Shown in pieces: positions 21,250 to 30,055 of a stretch of DNA of 32,500 nt (position 1 is the first letter of the stretch; each line of letters opens with the position of its first letter). The stretch is from an uncultured Thalassolituus sp. (lineage in GTDB: Bacteria > Pseudomonadota > Gammaproteobacteria > Pseudomonadales > Oceanobacteraceae), in NCBI RefSeq assembly GCF_950066645.1, contig NZ_CATMFB010000025.1, forward strand, positions 1-32,500. Direction: 5' to 3'. The notes beneath the pieces are model-generated. The model ran no database searches. It saw only the letters and a list, made by a program, of their open reading frames with translations, and was not told the origin of the DNA. Position numbers and translations under genes: made by a program.

Positions 21250-23454
21250 ATGGCGGCGTCTGGTAGCGTAGTCGGACAACTTAAATCGGGTGCATCAGTT
21301 CTGATGCAGGGCAACCTCGGTATCCCAGTGATGCTGCTGGTGCTGCTGGGAATGATGACCCTGCCGCTGCCTCCATTTCTGCTCGATACATTTTTCACAT
21401 TTAATATCGCCTTATCCATCGTGGTTCTGCTGGTCAGTGTGTACTCACGCCGGCCGCTCGATTTCGCTATTTTTCCAACCATTCTGCTGATTGCGACGCT
21501 GTTGCGGCTGGCGCTGAACGTCGCGTCTACCCGCGTCGTTCTCTTGTATGGTCATGAGGGCGGTGACTCGGCCGGTAAGGTGATCGAGGCGTTCGGTGAA
21601 GTACTGATTGGCGGCAACTACGCTGTGGGTCTGGTGGTGTTTATGATTCTGATGATCATCAACTTCGTCGTGGTCACCAAAGGTGCCGGCCGGGTGTCAG
21701 AAGTCAGTGCGCGTTTCACCCTGGATGCTATGCCCGGTAAACAGATGGCGATTGACGCCGACCTTAATGCCGGATTGATCGATGCAGAGCAGGCGAAAAC
21801 CCGGCGTGCCGATATCGCCGCAGAAGCGGATTTCTATGGTGCGATGGATGGTGCCAGTAAATTCGTCAAAGGCGATGCGATTGCCGGGATTCTGATTCTT
21901 ATCATTAACGTCGTTGGCGGTTTTGCTATCGGTATGGCACAGCACAACCTGACGTTTAACGACGCCGTCTCTGCCTACACGCTTCTGGCCATAGGGGACG
22001 GTCTGGTTGCGCAGATTCCTTCGCTGTTACTGTCAACCGCGACCGCCATCATGGTTACCCGTAACGGTACCGACGAAGACATGGGACAGCAGGTGTTCGG
22101 GCAGATGTTCGGTTCGGTTCGCGCGCTGGCTGTCTCTGCCGGTCTGTTGCTGCTTATGGGGCTGGTACCCGGCATGCCACATACGGTGTTTATCAGTGCA
22201 GCCATCATTGCAGGTCTGGCGGCCTACATCATTCACTGGAAGAAAGAGGGTGGCCAGCTGGGGGATGCCGTGGCTCAACGGCTTGGTGTCAAAACACCGG
22301 CGCAGCAGAAACAGGCGGCTCTGGGGCCGGGTACAGGTAACGCCCTGGCTGCTCCGAAGGAGAAAGCCGAGGCAGCCGTCAAACAACTCGAAGTGAAAGA
22401 GCTGGGCTGGGACGATGTTGAACCGGTCGACAGAGTCGGGCTGGAGGTTGGTTACCGTCTGATCCCTCTGGTCGATAAAAATCAGGGTGGCCAGCTGCTG
22501 GCGCGTATCAAAGGCGTCCGTCGCAAGCTGTCACAGGAGCTGGGATTTCTTGTGCCTTCGGTGCACATACGCGACAACCTCGATCTGCTCCCGAATCAAT
22601 ATCGGATAACGCTTATGGGAGTCACGCTCGCCGAAGCGGAAATTCATCCTGAACGCGAACTCGCGATTAACCCGGGCCAGGTCTTCGGAAAAATCGATGG
22701 CATGGCCACGGTGGATCCGGCATTTGGGATGGAAGCCTTCTGGATCACCCCGGATCAGAAAGACCGGGCGCAGACGCTCGGCTACACAGTAGTCGATGCC
22801 AGTACGGTCGTTGCGACCCACCTGAACCAGAAACTCAACACGCATGCACACGAACTGATTGGTCATGAGGACGTACAGCATCTGGTGGATATGCTGGCGA
22901 AAAGTTCACCTAAGCTGGCGGAAGAACTGGTACCGAATAAGGTGTCGGTCAGCCAGTTGCTGGGAGTTCTGCAGAACCTGCTGCGTGAGCATGTGCCGAT
23001 CCGCGATCTTCGCTCAATCGCCGAGTCTTTGGCGAATTCGACCGCTCAGAGTCAAGATATTGCCGCTTTGACCGCTGCTGCACGCCTTGGTCTGGCCCGC
23101 ATGATCACCCAGAACATCTTTGGTAACACGGATGAGCTGCCCGTGATGACCCTGGACCCAGGGTTGGAACAGTTATTGCTGAAAACTCTTCAGCAAAGTG
23201 CACAGCAGGGCAATATGCAGGGACTGGTTCTCGAGCCAGGTATGGCAGATACCCTGCAGCGTTCGCTGGCTGAGTCGGTTCAGACTCAGGAAGCCGCAGG
23301 ACGTCCTGCTGTGCTGCTGGTGACTTCGCAACTGCGGCCTTCCATGGCTCAGTTTGTACGCAACAGCCTGCCGCAGATGCATGTGCTGGCGTACCAGGAA
23401 GTCCCGGATAACAAGAGTATTACGATTGTTGCTGCCGTTGGCGGCAAGTCCTGA
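21250..23454 (+). CDS. flhA: Flagellar export gate protein FlhA
   Basis: FlhA forms the nonameric export ring that couples proton flow to export and docks chaperone-substrate complexes. The 734 aa protein has about eight membrane helices (about 20-330) with the FHIPEP-family blocks RPLDFAIFPTILLIATLLRLALNVAST (in part), GGNYAVGLVVF and EVSARFTLDAMPGKQMAID. The cytoplasmic domain begins near 370 (VEPVDRVGLEVGYRLIPLVD). Length is slightly above the usual 690-710, mainly in the linker after the last helix. It is 12 bases before flhF. Confidence 0.97.
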   Translation: MAASGSVVGQLKSGASVLMQGNLGIPVMLLVLLGMMTLPLPPFLLDTFFTFNIALSIVVLLVSVYSRRPLDFAIFPTILLIATLLRLALNVASTRVVLLYGHEGGDSAGKVIEAFGEVLIGGNYAVGLVVFMILMIINFVVVTKGAGRVSEVSARFTLDAMPGKQMAIDADLNAGLIDAEQAKTRRADIAAEADFYGAMDGASKFVKGDAIAGILILIINVVGGFAIGMAQHNLTFNDAVSAYTLLAIGDGLVAQIPSLLLSTATAIMVTRNGTDEDMGQQVFGQMFGSVRALAVSAGLLLLMGLVPGMPHTVFISAAIIAGLAAYIIHWKKEGGQLGDAVAQRLGVKTPAQQKQAALGPGTGNALAAPKEKAEAAVKQLEVKELGWDDVEPVDRVGLEVGYRLIPLVDKNQGGQLLARIKGVRRKLSQELGFLVPSVHIRDNLDLLPNQYRITLMGVTLAEAEIHPERELAINPGQVFGKIDGMATVDPAFGMEAFWITPDQKDRAQTLGYTVVDASTVVATHLNQKLNTHAHELIGHEDVQHLVDMLAKSSPKLAEELVPNKVSVSQLLGVLQNLLREHVPIRDLRSIAESLANSTAQSQDIAALTAAARLGLARMITQNIFGNTDELPVMTLDPGLEQLLLKTLQQSAQQGNMQGLVLEPGMADTLQRSLAESVQTQEAAGRPAVLLVTSQLRPSMAQFVRNSLPQMHVLAYQEVPDNKSITIVAAVGGKS

Positions 23455-23466
23455 TGAGAAACGGTT

Positions 23467-24816
23467 ATGAACGTAAAACGTTTTGTCGCTGAAAACATGC
23501 AACAGGCTCTGCGGATGGTGTCTGCAGAGTTAGGTCCGGATGCCGTGATCGTTTCCAGCAAAAAGCTGGAGCGCGGCATGGAAGTCGTTGCATCGGTTGA
23601 CATGGCCGGTGCAGCTCAGGCTTCACAACCCGGAGAACTCGAGCGTCAGCTGCGCCTGCAGCGTGAACTGGACGCTGCCCGCGAAGCGACCCGTGAATCC
23701 GAGCAGAAACGTAAATCGGATCGCGAAGAACTGGTACGCCGCAGTGACCTGTCGGGTGCAGACGGTATCCGTGAAGCGCTGAGTGCACTGCGTTCAGAAT
23801 CGCCGGCGAGCCCTTCCCGGAAACCTCAGGAGCCCAATACGACCGCCCAGCCAGCGGCGGCTCAGAACGGTGAATATCAGACCCGCCTGCAGGAAATGCA
23901 GGGGGAGCTGCGTGAGCTCAAAGACTGGTTAGTCAGCCACCAGGGGAGTGCCTGGGATACCCGGCGCCCACTGACATGGCAACAGTCTCAGTTGTGGCAG
24001 AGATGCCAGGACATGGGGCTGGAGCCTGCCTGGGCCGACCGGATTGCCAGCGCCAGCCCTGGTGAAGGTGAGCTTGATGCTGCCTGGAAGCAGGCGATGG
24101 AAATGATCCGTGGAGATCTTCCGATTACTGCGCCTGGTCTGCTTGAGCGCGGCGGACGTATTGCGCTGGTCGGACCGACAGGAGCCGGCAAGACAACGAC
24201 CATAGGTAAAATTGCGGCGCGTTTCGTGCTGCGCCACGGCCCTGAGTCCGTCGCCTTCATTACGCTGGATAACTATCGCGTTGCAGCTCACGACCAGTTG
24301 CGCACGTTTTCGCGCATTCTGGGCGTAGATCTGAAGGTCGTGAAGCAGGGAGATGACCTGGCGAAAGCGATTGAGTCCGTCAGGGATAAGAAACTTGTAC
24401 TGATAGACAGTGCCGGTCTTGCCAGTCAGGACCCACATTTTTCCGTTCAGTTGTCTATGCTTAAACAGGCAGGTGCAGGCATTACAAAGCTACTGGTACT
24501 GCCACTGACCAGTCAGGCCCGCTGCCTGCAGGAAAACTACGAACACTTCAAAGGCGCCGGCCTCAACGGTTGCGTCTTCACCAAGATGGACGAATGTTTC
24601 AGTCTTGGTGCGGGAATGAGCGTTGCAGCGCTGACCCGATTGCCCGTCACTCTGGTGACTGACGGCCCGCATATTCCGGATGATCTGCATTACCCGGATG
24701 CGGCAAGGCTGGTGAATCTGGCCGAACAGATGGCTCGTATGGCTCGCACCCGCTGGCAGGCGGCAGAAGCGATGAGCATGGCGAACCAACAGCAAAGCTT
24801 TCAACACGGAGTATAA
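23467..24816 (+). CDS. flhF: Flagellar positioning GTPase FlhF
   Basis: FlhF is an SRP-type GTPase that recruits early flagellar parts to the cell pole. The N-terminal domain (MNVKRFVAENMQQALRMV, then a charged coil rich in Arg/Glu) is typical of FlhF. The NG domain has G1 GPTGAGKTTTIGKIA (about 236-250), TLDNYRVAAHDQL, LIDSAGL and FTKMDECFSLG. Length 449 aa is usual for the Pseudomonas/Vibrio type. It is followed six bases later by fleN, the partner ATPase that limits flagellar number. Confidence 0.96.
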   Translation: MNVKRFVAENMQQALRMVSAELGPDAVIVSSKKLERGMEVVASVDMAGAAQASQPGELERQLRLQRELDAAREATRESEQKRKSDREELVRRSDLSGADGIREALSALRSESPASPSRKPQEPNTTAQPAAAQNGEYQTRLQEMQGELRELKDWLVSHQGSAWDTRRPLTWQQSQLWQRCQDMGLEPAWADRIASASPGEGELDAAWKQAMEMIRGDLPITAPGLLERGGRIALVGPTGAGKTTTIGKIAARFVLRHGPESVAFITLDNYRVAAHDQLRTFSRILGVDLKVVKQGDDLAKAIESVRDKKLVLIDSAGLASQDPHFSVQLSMLKQAGAGITKLLVLPLTSQARCLQENYEHFKGAGLNGCVFTKMDECFSLGAGMSVAALTRLPVTLVTDGPHIPDDLHYPDAARLVNLAEQMARMARTRWQAAEAMSMANQQQSFQHGV

Positions 24817-24822
24817 GAGGTC

Positions 24823-25641
24823 ATGTCAAGGCATCCGGTTCAGGTGATTGCAGTTACCGGCGGTAAAGGCGGCGTAGGTAAAAGTAACGTGTCAGTGAAT
24901 CTGGGCATCGCCCTCGCTGAGATGGGGCGCCGCGTTGTCATTCTCGACGCCGATCTCGGACTTGCGAATATCGACATTCTGCTTGGTATCAGCGCCAATC
25001 GTACGATCGAAAACGTGCTGCAGGGAGAATGTGATCTGCGCGAAGTGATGGTGAAAGGGCCGGGAGGTATCCGCATTGTGCCGGCCTCGTCCGGGACTCA
25101 GAAACTGTCACAGCTGAACACTCTGGAGCACGCCGGACTGATTCAGGCGTTCGATGATATCGGCGACGACATCGACGTACTGATCATCGATACTGCCGCT
25201 GGGATTTCTGACACCGTTATGAGTTTCGTCCGCGCCGCTCAGGAAGTTCTGGTGGTCGTCACTGACGAACCCACGAGTATTACTGACGCGTATGCGCAGA
25301 TAAAGCTGCTGAACCGTGATTATGGTGTGTTCCGTTTCCGGGTCGTGGCCAACATGGTCAGATCTCCCCAGGAAGGGAATGCATTGTTCGCCAAGCTGAC
25401 CAAAGTAACAGACCGCTTCCTGGATGTTGCCATGCAGTATGTTGGCGCTATTCCGCAGGACGACGCAGTTAAGCGCGCGGTTCAGCGCCAGAAGGCGGTG
25501 ATTGATGCTTATCCCCGTTCGAAGGCAGCCACGGCGTTCCGTGCGCTCTCTAAGAAAGTGGATTCCTGGCCTCTGCCGTCCACCCCGCGTGGACATCTGG
25601 AGTTCTTTGTAGACCGGCTGGTCCAGCAGGTGGGGGCCTGA
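24823..25641 (+). CDS. fleN: Flagellar number regulator FleN/FlhG, MinD-like ATPase
   Basis: FleN (FlhG) is a MinD-family ATPase that restrains FleQ and keeps polar flagella to one or few. The deviant Walker A is GGKGGVGKS (about 13-21), followed by LDADLGLANIDILLG and DTAAGISDTVMSFVRAAQEVLVV; the C-terminal amphipathic helix region HLEFFVDRLVQQV resembles the membrane-targeting end of Pseudomonas FleN. The N-terminus is of the short Pseudomonas kind. Length 272 aa. It is three bases before the fliA GTG, so the two are probably coupled. Confidence 0.95.
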   Translation: MSRHPVQVIAVTGGKGGVGKSNVSVNLGIALAEMGRRVVILDADLGLANIDILLGISANRTIENVLQGECDLREVMVKGPGGIRIVPASSGTQKLSQLNTLEHAGLIQAFDDIGDDIDVLIIDTAAGISDTVMSFVRAAQEVLVVVTDEPTSITDAYAQIKLLNRDYGVFRFRVVANMVRSPQEGNALFAKLTKVTDRFLDVAMQYVGAIPQDDAVKRAVQRQKAVIDAYPRSKAATAFRALSKKVDSWPLPSTPRGHLEFFVDRLVQQVGA

Positions 25642-25644
25642 CGG

Positions 25645-26379
25645 GTGTCGACGGGAAGTTGCCTGGTGTATTCCGACGTACAGAATCAGAACTTTGACGA
25701 GCTGGTGCGAGAGCACGCCGGGCTGGTCAAGCGTATCGCGCATCATCTGATGGGGCGTCTGCCTGACAGTGTTCAGGTGGATGATCTGATCCAGGCAGGC
25801 ATGATTGGCCTGCTGGAAGCGGCTCGCAAATATGACGGTGGCAAAGGCGCAAGCTTTGAAACCTATGCGGGAATCCGTATCCGGGGCGCCATGCTGGATG
25901 AGATCCGCAAGGGGGACTGGGCTCCGCGTTCCGTCCACCGCAATTCCCGCCGCATTACCGATGCAATTAAAGAAGTCGAAAGTGTGAAAGGGCGTGACGC
26001 TGAGGACAGCGAAGTCGCTGCTCACCTCGGAATCAGCCAGGAAGAATATCATTCGATTCTGCGTGACAGTAATGGCTGTCGCCTTTTCAGCTACGAAGAA
26101 GTGGCAGAGAAAAGTGAAAACGGCATGGAAGTTTTTCAGGAAACCTCGCCAAATCCGTTTGCCGGTATCGAGCGCGACGCTTTCCGCAGCCATCTGGCAG
26201 AGGCGATTAAGCTACTGCCAGAGCGCGAGCAGCTGGTACTGGCGCTGTACTACGACGAAGAGCTGAACCTGAAAGAAATTGGTGCGGTACTTGGGGTCAG
26301 TGAGTCCCGGGTCAGTCAGTTGCACAGTCAGGCGACTCACCGGCTGCGTGCGCGCCTTGGCGGCTGGCTCGATTCCTGA
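25645..26379 (+). CDS. fliA: Flagellar sigma factor FliA (sigma-28)
   Basis: FliA directs late flagellar and chemotaxis transcription and is held by FlgM until the hook is complete. Region 2 is seen in LVKRIAHHLMGRLPDSVQVDDLIQAGMIGLLEA and FETYAGIRIRGAMLDEIRKGDW (quoted in parts only by position, about 25-95), region 3 about 105-150, and region 4 helix-turn-helix LKEIGAVLGVSESRVSQLHS (about 210-230). The start is GTG 25645; an in-frame GTG at 25666 is an alternative that removes seven residues. It follows fleN by three bases. Confidence 0.96.
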   Translation: MSTGSCLVYSDVQNQNFDELVREHAGLVKRIAHHLMGRLPDSVQVDDLIQAGMIGLLEAARKYDGGKGASFETYAGIRIRGAMLDEIRKGDWAPRSVHRNSRRITDAIKEVESVKGRDAEDSEVAAHLGISQEEYHSILRDSNGCRLFSYEEVAEKSENGMEVFQETSPNPFAGIERDAFRSHLAEAIKLLPEREQLVLALYYDEELNLKEIGAVLGVSESRVSQLHSQATHRLRARLGGWLDS

Positions 26380-26618
26380 CGCTGGTCGTTCTGGTCTGAC
26401 CTGAGCCTTTCACTCCCTGGCCGGGCGCGCCAGCTGTGACTCTTTCTGTCGTATTCGTCAGCTATTTTTCCTCTTAATTTTCAAGCGCTTCGCCATTTCC
26501 TGTGATCTTTCACACAAACATCATTTCCCATCATCTCTTTTCTGGATAAAGCAGTAACTGCGTCTACACTAAATCTAGGAACGGCTTGGTTTGTAAAAGT
26601 CGATTATTGGAGGTCGGT
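26380..26618. other. fliA to cheY intergenic region with weak promoter-like elements
   Basis: This 239-base gap holds no gene. At its far end TAAAG (26547-26551) and TACACT (26565-26570) are the best promoter-like elements; TACACT fits a sigma-70 -10 at four of six positions but lacks a clear -35, and the TAAAG only partly fits sigma-28. No GG-N10-GC element was found. A strong GGAGG ribosome site (26609-26613) precedes cheY. Confidence 0.35.
26432..26469 (+). terminator. Weak terminator-like structure after fliA
   Basis: AGCT...GAC and GTC-AGCT can pair as a short bulged stem with a 16-base loop, followed directly by ATTTTT. It lies about 50 bases after the fliA stop. The stem is weak, so this is tentative; read-through into cheY is quite possible. 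Confidence 0.25.
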
Positions 26619-27005
26619 TTGGACAAGAATATGAAAATTCTCATCGTCGATGATTTTTCCACGATGAGACGTATCGTAAAAAATCTTCTGCGTGATCTGG
26701 GGTTCACAAATACCCAGGAAGCAGACGACGGTACGACGGCACTTCCCATGCTGCAGAACGGCGATTTCGACTTTCTGGTAACAGACTGGAATATGCCGGG
26801 AATGACGGGCCTTGATCTGCTTAAGAATGTCAGAGCAGATGATCGCCTGAAAAGTCTGCCAGTACTGATGGTTACCGCTGAAGCTAAGCGCGATCAGATC
26901 GTTGCTGCAGCACAGGCAGGGGTAAATGGCTATGTAGTGAAGCCCTTTACCGCCGCTGTGCTGAAGGAAAAGATCGATAAGATTTTTGAACGCGTTGAAG
27001 GCTGA
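26619..27005 (+). CDS. cheY: Flagellar chemotaxis response regulator CheY (TTG start)
   Basis: This is the classical CheY that binds FliM. The receiver (128 aa) begins [20 protein letters not shown]; the phosphoacceptor Asp is in [12 protein letters not shown], the switch Thr in LMVTAEAK, and the Lys in [10 protein letters not shown] chose TTG 26619 because GGAGG is five bases before it, while it is 17 bases from ATG 26631; Shewanella-type CheY also begins MDKNMKIL. If ATG 26631 is used, only four residues are lost. It opens cheYZAB and is 14 bases before cheZ. Confidence 0.96.
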   Translation: MDKNMKILIVDDFSTMRRIVKNLLRDLGFTNTQEADDGTTALPMLQNGDFDFLVTDWNMPGMTGLDLLKNVRADDRLKSLPVLMVTAEAKRDQIVAAAQAGVNGYVVKPFTAAVLKEKIDKIFERVEG

Positions 27006-27019
27006 CAGCAGGTGGTCTG

Positions 27020-27796
27020 ATGGTTGATGTAAACCTGGAGAGCACAGACAGCCAGGTGGGGTCTGAAATAAAGACCCTGGCCGAGTCGATGCTGCGTGAA
27101 CTGGAGCAAGGGGAGTTAAGCAAGGCGGTTGCCCTGGTTAACGACCTGAACGAACTCCGTGACCGCACACTGTTCAATGAGATTGGCAAGCTCACCCGGG
27201 CGTTGCACGAATCCATCAAGAACATAAACCTCGATTCGGTTGGCGCGGCATCCGAAATAGAACATACGACAGACAAGCTGCAGTACGTTCTGGAAATGAC
27301 CGATAAATCCGCCAATCGCACGATGGATCTGGTGGATGAAGGGATGCCGGTTGCATCCGGTATGGCCGATAAAGCAACCGCTTTGTCGGCACGCTGGAAA
27401 AAATTTATGAGTAAAGAGCTGACGCCCTCTGAATTTCGTCAGCTGACACGAGATGTCGATGAGTACCTGAATAGCAGTGCCAGTGATGCCCGGATGATTA
27501 AAGGGCAGCTGTCAGAGATTGTTCTTGCACAGGATTTTCAGGATCTGACCGGGCAGGTGATTCATAAAGTGACGGATCTGATCCGTGATGTTGAACAACG
27601 CCTTGTCACACTCGTCGCAATGGCAGGTCACGTCGACCGGATGACCGGTATCGAACACGAGACGGAATCTGTCAAAGAAGAGCGGGAGAACGAGCCCGAC
27701 ATCAAAGCCGAAGGCCCACAGATTAACACTGCCAATGCAGACGTGGTGGGTAGCCAGGATGATGTTGATGACCTTCTTTCGAGCCTTGGATTTTAA
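27020..27796 (+). CDS. cheZ: CheY phosphatase CheZ
   Basis: CheZ dephosphorylates CheY. The 258 aa protein is a long helical hairpin; the active-site helix reads LAQDFQDLTGQVI, with Asp175 and Gln179 equivalent to E. coli Asp143 and Gln147. A variable acidic linker leads to the C-terminal CheY-binding peptide SQDDVDDLLSSLGF (about 245-258). Start ATG 27020 follows CAGGTGG. Together with the cheY upstream and cheA 12 bases downstream it forms the standard gammaproteobacterial order. Confidence 0.96.
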   Translation: MVDVNLESTDSQVGSEIKTLAESMLRELEQGELSKAVALVNDLNELRDRTLFNEIGKLTRALHESIKNINLDSVGAASEIEHTTDKLQYVLEMTDKSANRTMDLVDEGMPVASGMADKATALSARWKKFMSKELTPSEFRQLTRDVDEYLNSSASDARMIKGQLSEIVLAQDFQDLTGQVIHKVTDLIRDVEQRLVTLVAMAGHVDRMTGIEHETESVKEERENEPDIKAEGPQINTANADVVGSQDDVDDLLSSLGF

Positions 27797-27808
27797 AGGA
27801 GCAGCCGG

Positions 27809-30040
27809 ATGAGTTTCGATGCCGATGAAGAGATTCTCCAGGATTTTCTTGTAGAAGCAGGAGAAATCCTGGAATTGCTGTCAGAGCAGCTGGTGGATCT
27901 CGAACAGCGTCCGGACGATAAAGATCTGCTGAATGCGATCTTCCGCGGATTTCACACGGTAAAAGGGGGCGCTGGTTTTCTTCAGCTGAGCCCTCTGGTT
28001 GATTGCTGTCACGCTGCCGAGAACGTGTTTGACACGCTTCGTAATGGCAAACGCTCAGTAAATTCTGATCTTATGGACGTTGTGCTTCAGGCACTGGACT
28101 CCGTCAATGAGATGTTCGACGCCGTGCGCTCCGGTGTGATGCCTGAAGACGCCGATCCGGCTCTGATCGAACACCTGCACCATCTGGCGTTGCCTGAAGA
28201 TGAAGCACCCGCTGCGCCTGTCGCAGAAGAGCCAGAAGTCGTTGCAGAAGCACCAGCGGAAGAGCCAGTCCCTGACGGCGATTCGGATATCACCGACGAT
28301 GAATTTGAGAAATTACTGGATGCTCTGGATGAAGCGCCTGCGGAAGACGCCGCGCCTGAAGCGAAATCGGATTCCGGTGATGCATTGTTCGACGAAGGCG
28401 ATGATCTGTTCGGCATGGATGATTCAGCTGCTCCTGCTGCGGGAGCGGGCGGTGATGAAATTACGGAAGACGAGTTTGAAGCCTTACTTGACCAGATTCA
28501 CGGTAAGGGCAAACACGGCGGCGCTGAAGAAAAAGCGGAAGAAAAAGCACCTGAAACTCCAGCCGCAGAGGCACCAGCGGCGGGTGGCGATGATCTGATC
28601 ACCGACTCGGAATTTGAAGAGTTGCTGGACCGTCTGCACGGCAAAGGTAAACACGGTTCCGCCGGTGACACACCCGCAGCAGAAAAGCCGGAAACACCTG
28701 CTTCTCCTAAGGCACCTGAACCCCCGAAAGCGGCTGAACCGGTTGCTAAGAAGCCTGAGCCAGCTAAAAAACCTGAGCCAGCCAAAGCACCGGTGACACC
28801 GATTGCTGGCAAGGCGGCGGCTAAGCCTGAGCCGAAGAAAGCAGACAAAGAAGCCCCTGCAGAAGCAACCGTCCGGGTGGATACCAAACGCCTTGATGAC
28901 ATCATGAATATGGTGGGAGAGCTGGTTCTGGTACGTAACCGACTGGTTCGTCTTGGGCTGAAAAGTACCGACGAGTCCATGTCAAAAGCGGTCGCAAATC
29001 TGGACGTAGTTACCGGAGACCTGCAGGCGTCCGTTATGAAAACACGGATGCAGCCGATCAAAAAAGTATTTGGCCGTTTCCCGCGGGTTGTACGGGACCT
29101 GGCGAGACAGCTGAAAAAAGAAATTAACCTTGAACTGCGTGGTGAAGAAACCGACCTCGATAAGAACCTCGTTGAGGCTCTGGCTGATCCGCTGGTTCAC
29201 CTGGTACGTAACTCGGTAGACCACGGTGTGGAACTGCCTGATGTGCGGGAGCAGAGCGGAAAAAATCGCGTGGGTACCGTGATTCTTTCTGCTGAGCAGG
29301 AAGGTGATCATATCCTGCTACGTATTCAGGACGATGGCGCTGGGATGGACGCCGACGTATTGCGTCGCAAAGCCGTAGAAAAAGGCGTGATGGATCAGGA
29401 CGCCGCCGACCGGTTAACTGATAACGAATGCTTTAACCTGATTTTTGCACCGGGTTTTTCCACTAAAGAGCAGATTTCTGATGTCTCTGGTCGTGGCGTG
29501 GGTATGGATGTGGTGAAAACCAAAATTACCCAACTGAATGGCACGATAGCGATCGACTCACGCAAAGGTGAAGGGACGATCATCAGCATTAAAGTACCAC
29601 TGACGCTGGCCATTATGCCGACGCTGATGGTGATGCTGAAAAACCAGGCATTTGCGTTCCCACTTGTGAACGTCAATGAGATATTCCATCTCGATCTGAC
29701 TCAGACCAATGTGGTTGATGGTCAGGAAGTCGTTGTCGTACGGGAAAAACCCATCCCGCTCTTTTATCTGAAGCGTTGGCTGGTGAAAGGTGAAACCAGT
29801 GCACGCGCTGACGAAAGTGCTCATGTGGTGGTCGTTTCTGTGGGCAATAAAAAAGTCGGCTTTGTGGTTGATCAGTTGATCGGTCAGGAGGAAGTCGTTA
29901 TTAAACCGCTGGGTAAAATGTTGCATGGCACTGCAGGTATGGCGGGCGCAACGATTACCGGAGATGGCAGAATTGCGCTGATTCTGGATATTCCAAGCAT
30001 GCTGGCCAGATATGCATCGCGCCAGTCGAGCGCTGCCTGA
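27809..30040 (+). CDS. cheA: Flagellar chemotaxis histidine kinase CheA with three-motif linker
   Basis: The main chemotaxis kinase, 743 aa. P1 has His49 in RGFHTVKGGAGFL. In place of a folded P2 there is a 220-residue Ala/Pro/Glu/Lys-rich linker (about 130-350) with three short motifs: ITDDEFEKLLDAL (161-173), ITEDEFEALLDQI (218-230) and ITDSEFEELLDRL (264-276), the last two followed by HGKGKHG. P3 starts near 355 (RLDDIMNMVGELVLVRN), P4 has HLVRNSVDHG, DDGAGM and GRGVGMDVVK, and P5 ends the protein. The start follows AAAGGAGCAGCC. The motifs probably bind CheY and CheB, inferred from likeness to FliM and CheZ peptides. Confidence 0.97.
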   Translation: MSFDADEEILQDFLVEAGEILELLSEQLVDLEQRPDDKDLLNAIFRGFHTVKGGAGFLQLSPLVDCCHAAENVFDTLRNGKRSVNSDLMDVVLQALDSVNEMFDAVRSGVMPEDADPALIEHLHHLALPEDEAPAAPVAEEPEVVAEAPAEEPVPDGDSDITDDEFEKLLDALDEAPAEDAAPEAKSDSGDALFDEGDDLFGMDDSAAPAAGAGGDEITEDEFEALLDQIHGKGKHGGAEEKAEEKAPETPAAEAPAAGGDDLITDSEFEELLDRLHGKGKHGSAGDTPAAEKPETPASPKAPEPPKAAEPVAKKPEPAKKPEPAKAPVTPIAGKAAAKPEPKKADKEAPAEATVRVDTKRLDDIMNMVGELVLVRNRLVRLGLKSTDESMSKAVANLDVVTGDLQASVMKTRMQPIKKVFGRFPRVVRDLARQLKKEINLELRGEETDLDKNLVEALADPLVHLVRNSVDHGVELPDVREQSGKNRVGTVILSAEQEGDHILLRIQDDGAGMDADVLRRKAVEKGVMDQDAADRLTDNECFNLIFAPGFSTKEQISDVSGRGVGMDVVKTKITQLNGTIAIDSRKGEGTIISIKVPLTLAIMPTLMVMLKNQAFAFPLVNVNEIFHLDLTQTNVVDGQEVVVVREKPIPLFYLKRWLVKGETSARADESAHVVVVSVGNKKVGFVVDQLIGQEEVVIKPLGKMLHGTAGMAGATITGDGRIALILDIPSMLARYASRQSSAA
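28286..28660 (+). repeat. Three coding repeats in the CheA linker
   Basis: Three copies of an I-T-[DE]-[DS]-E-F-E-x-L-L-D motif at about 28286-28327, 28454-28522 and 28592-28660. Copies two and three extend through HGKGKHG and are similar at protein level but differ at many wobble bases, so the duplication is old and kept by selection. Confidence 0.8.
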
Positions 30041-30055
30041 CGTACAGGAAGTATT

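Noticed and set aside
26417-26433. CTGGC/GCCAG hairpin after fliA as a terminator
   Set aside because: Only five base pairs and no following T run; the structure at 26432-26469 is slightly better but still weak.
26547-26574. Sigma-28 promoter for cheY (TAAAG plus -10)
   Set aside because: The TAAAG is good, but the segment 15 bases on (ACACTAAA) matches GCCGATAA at only three positions.
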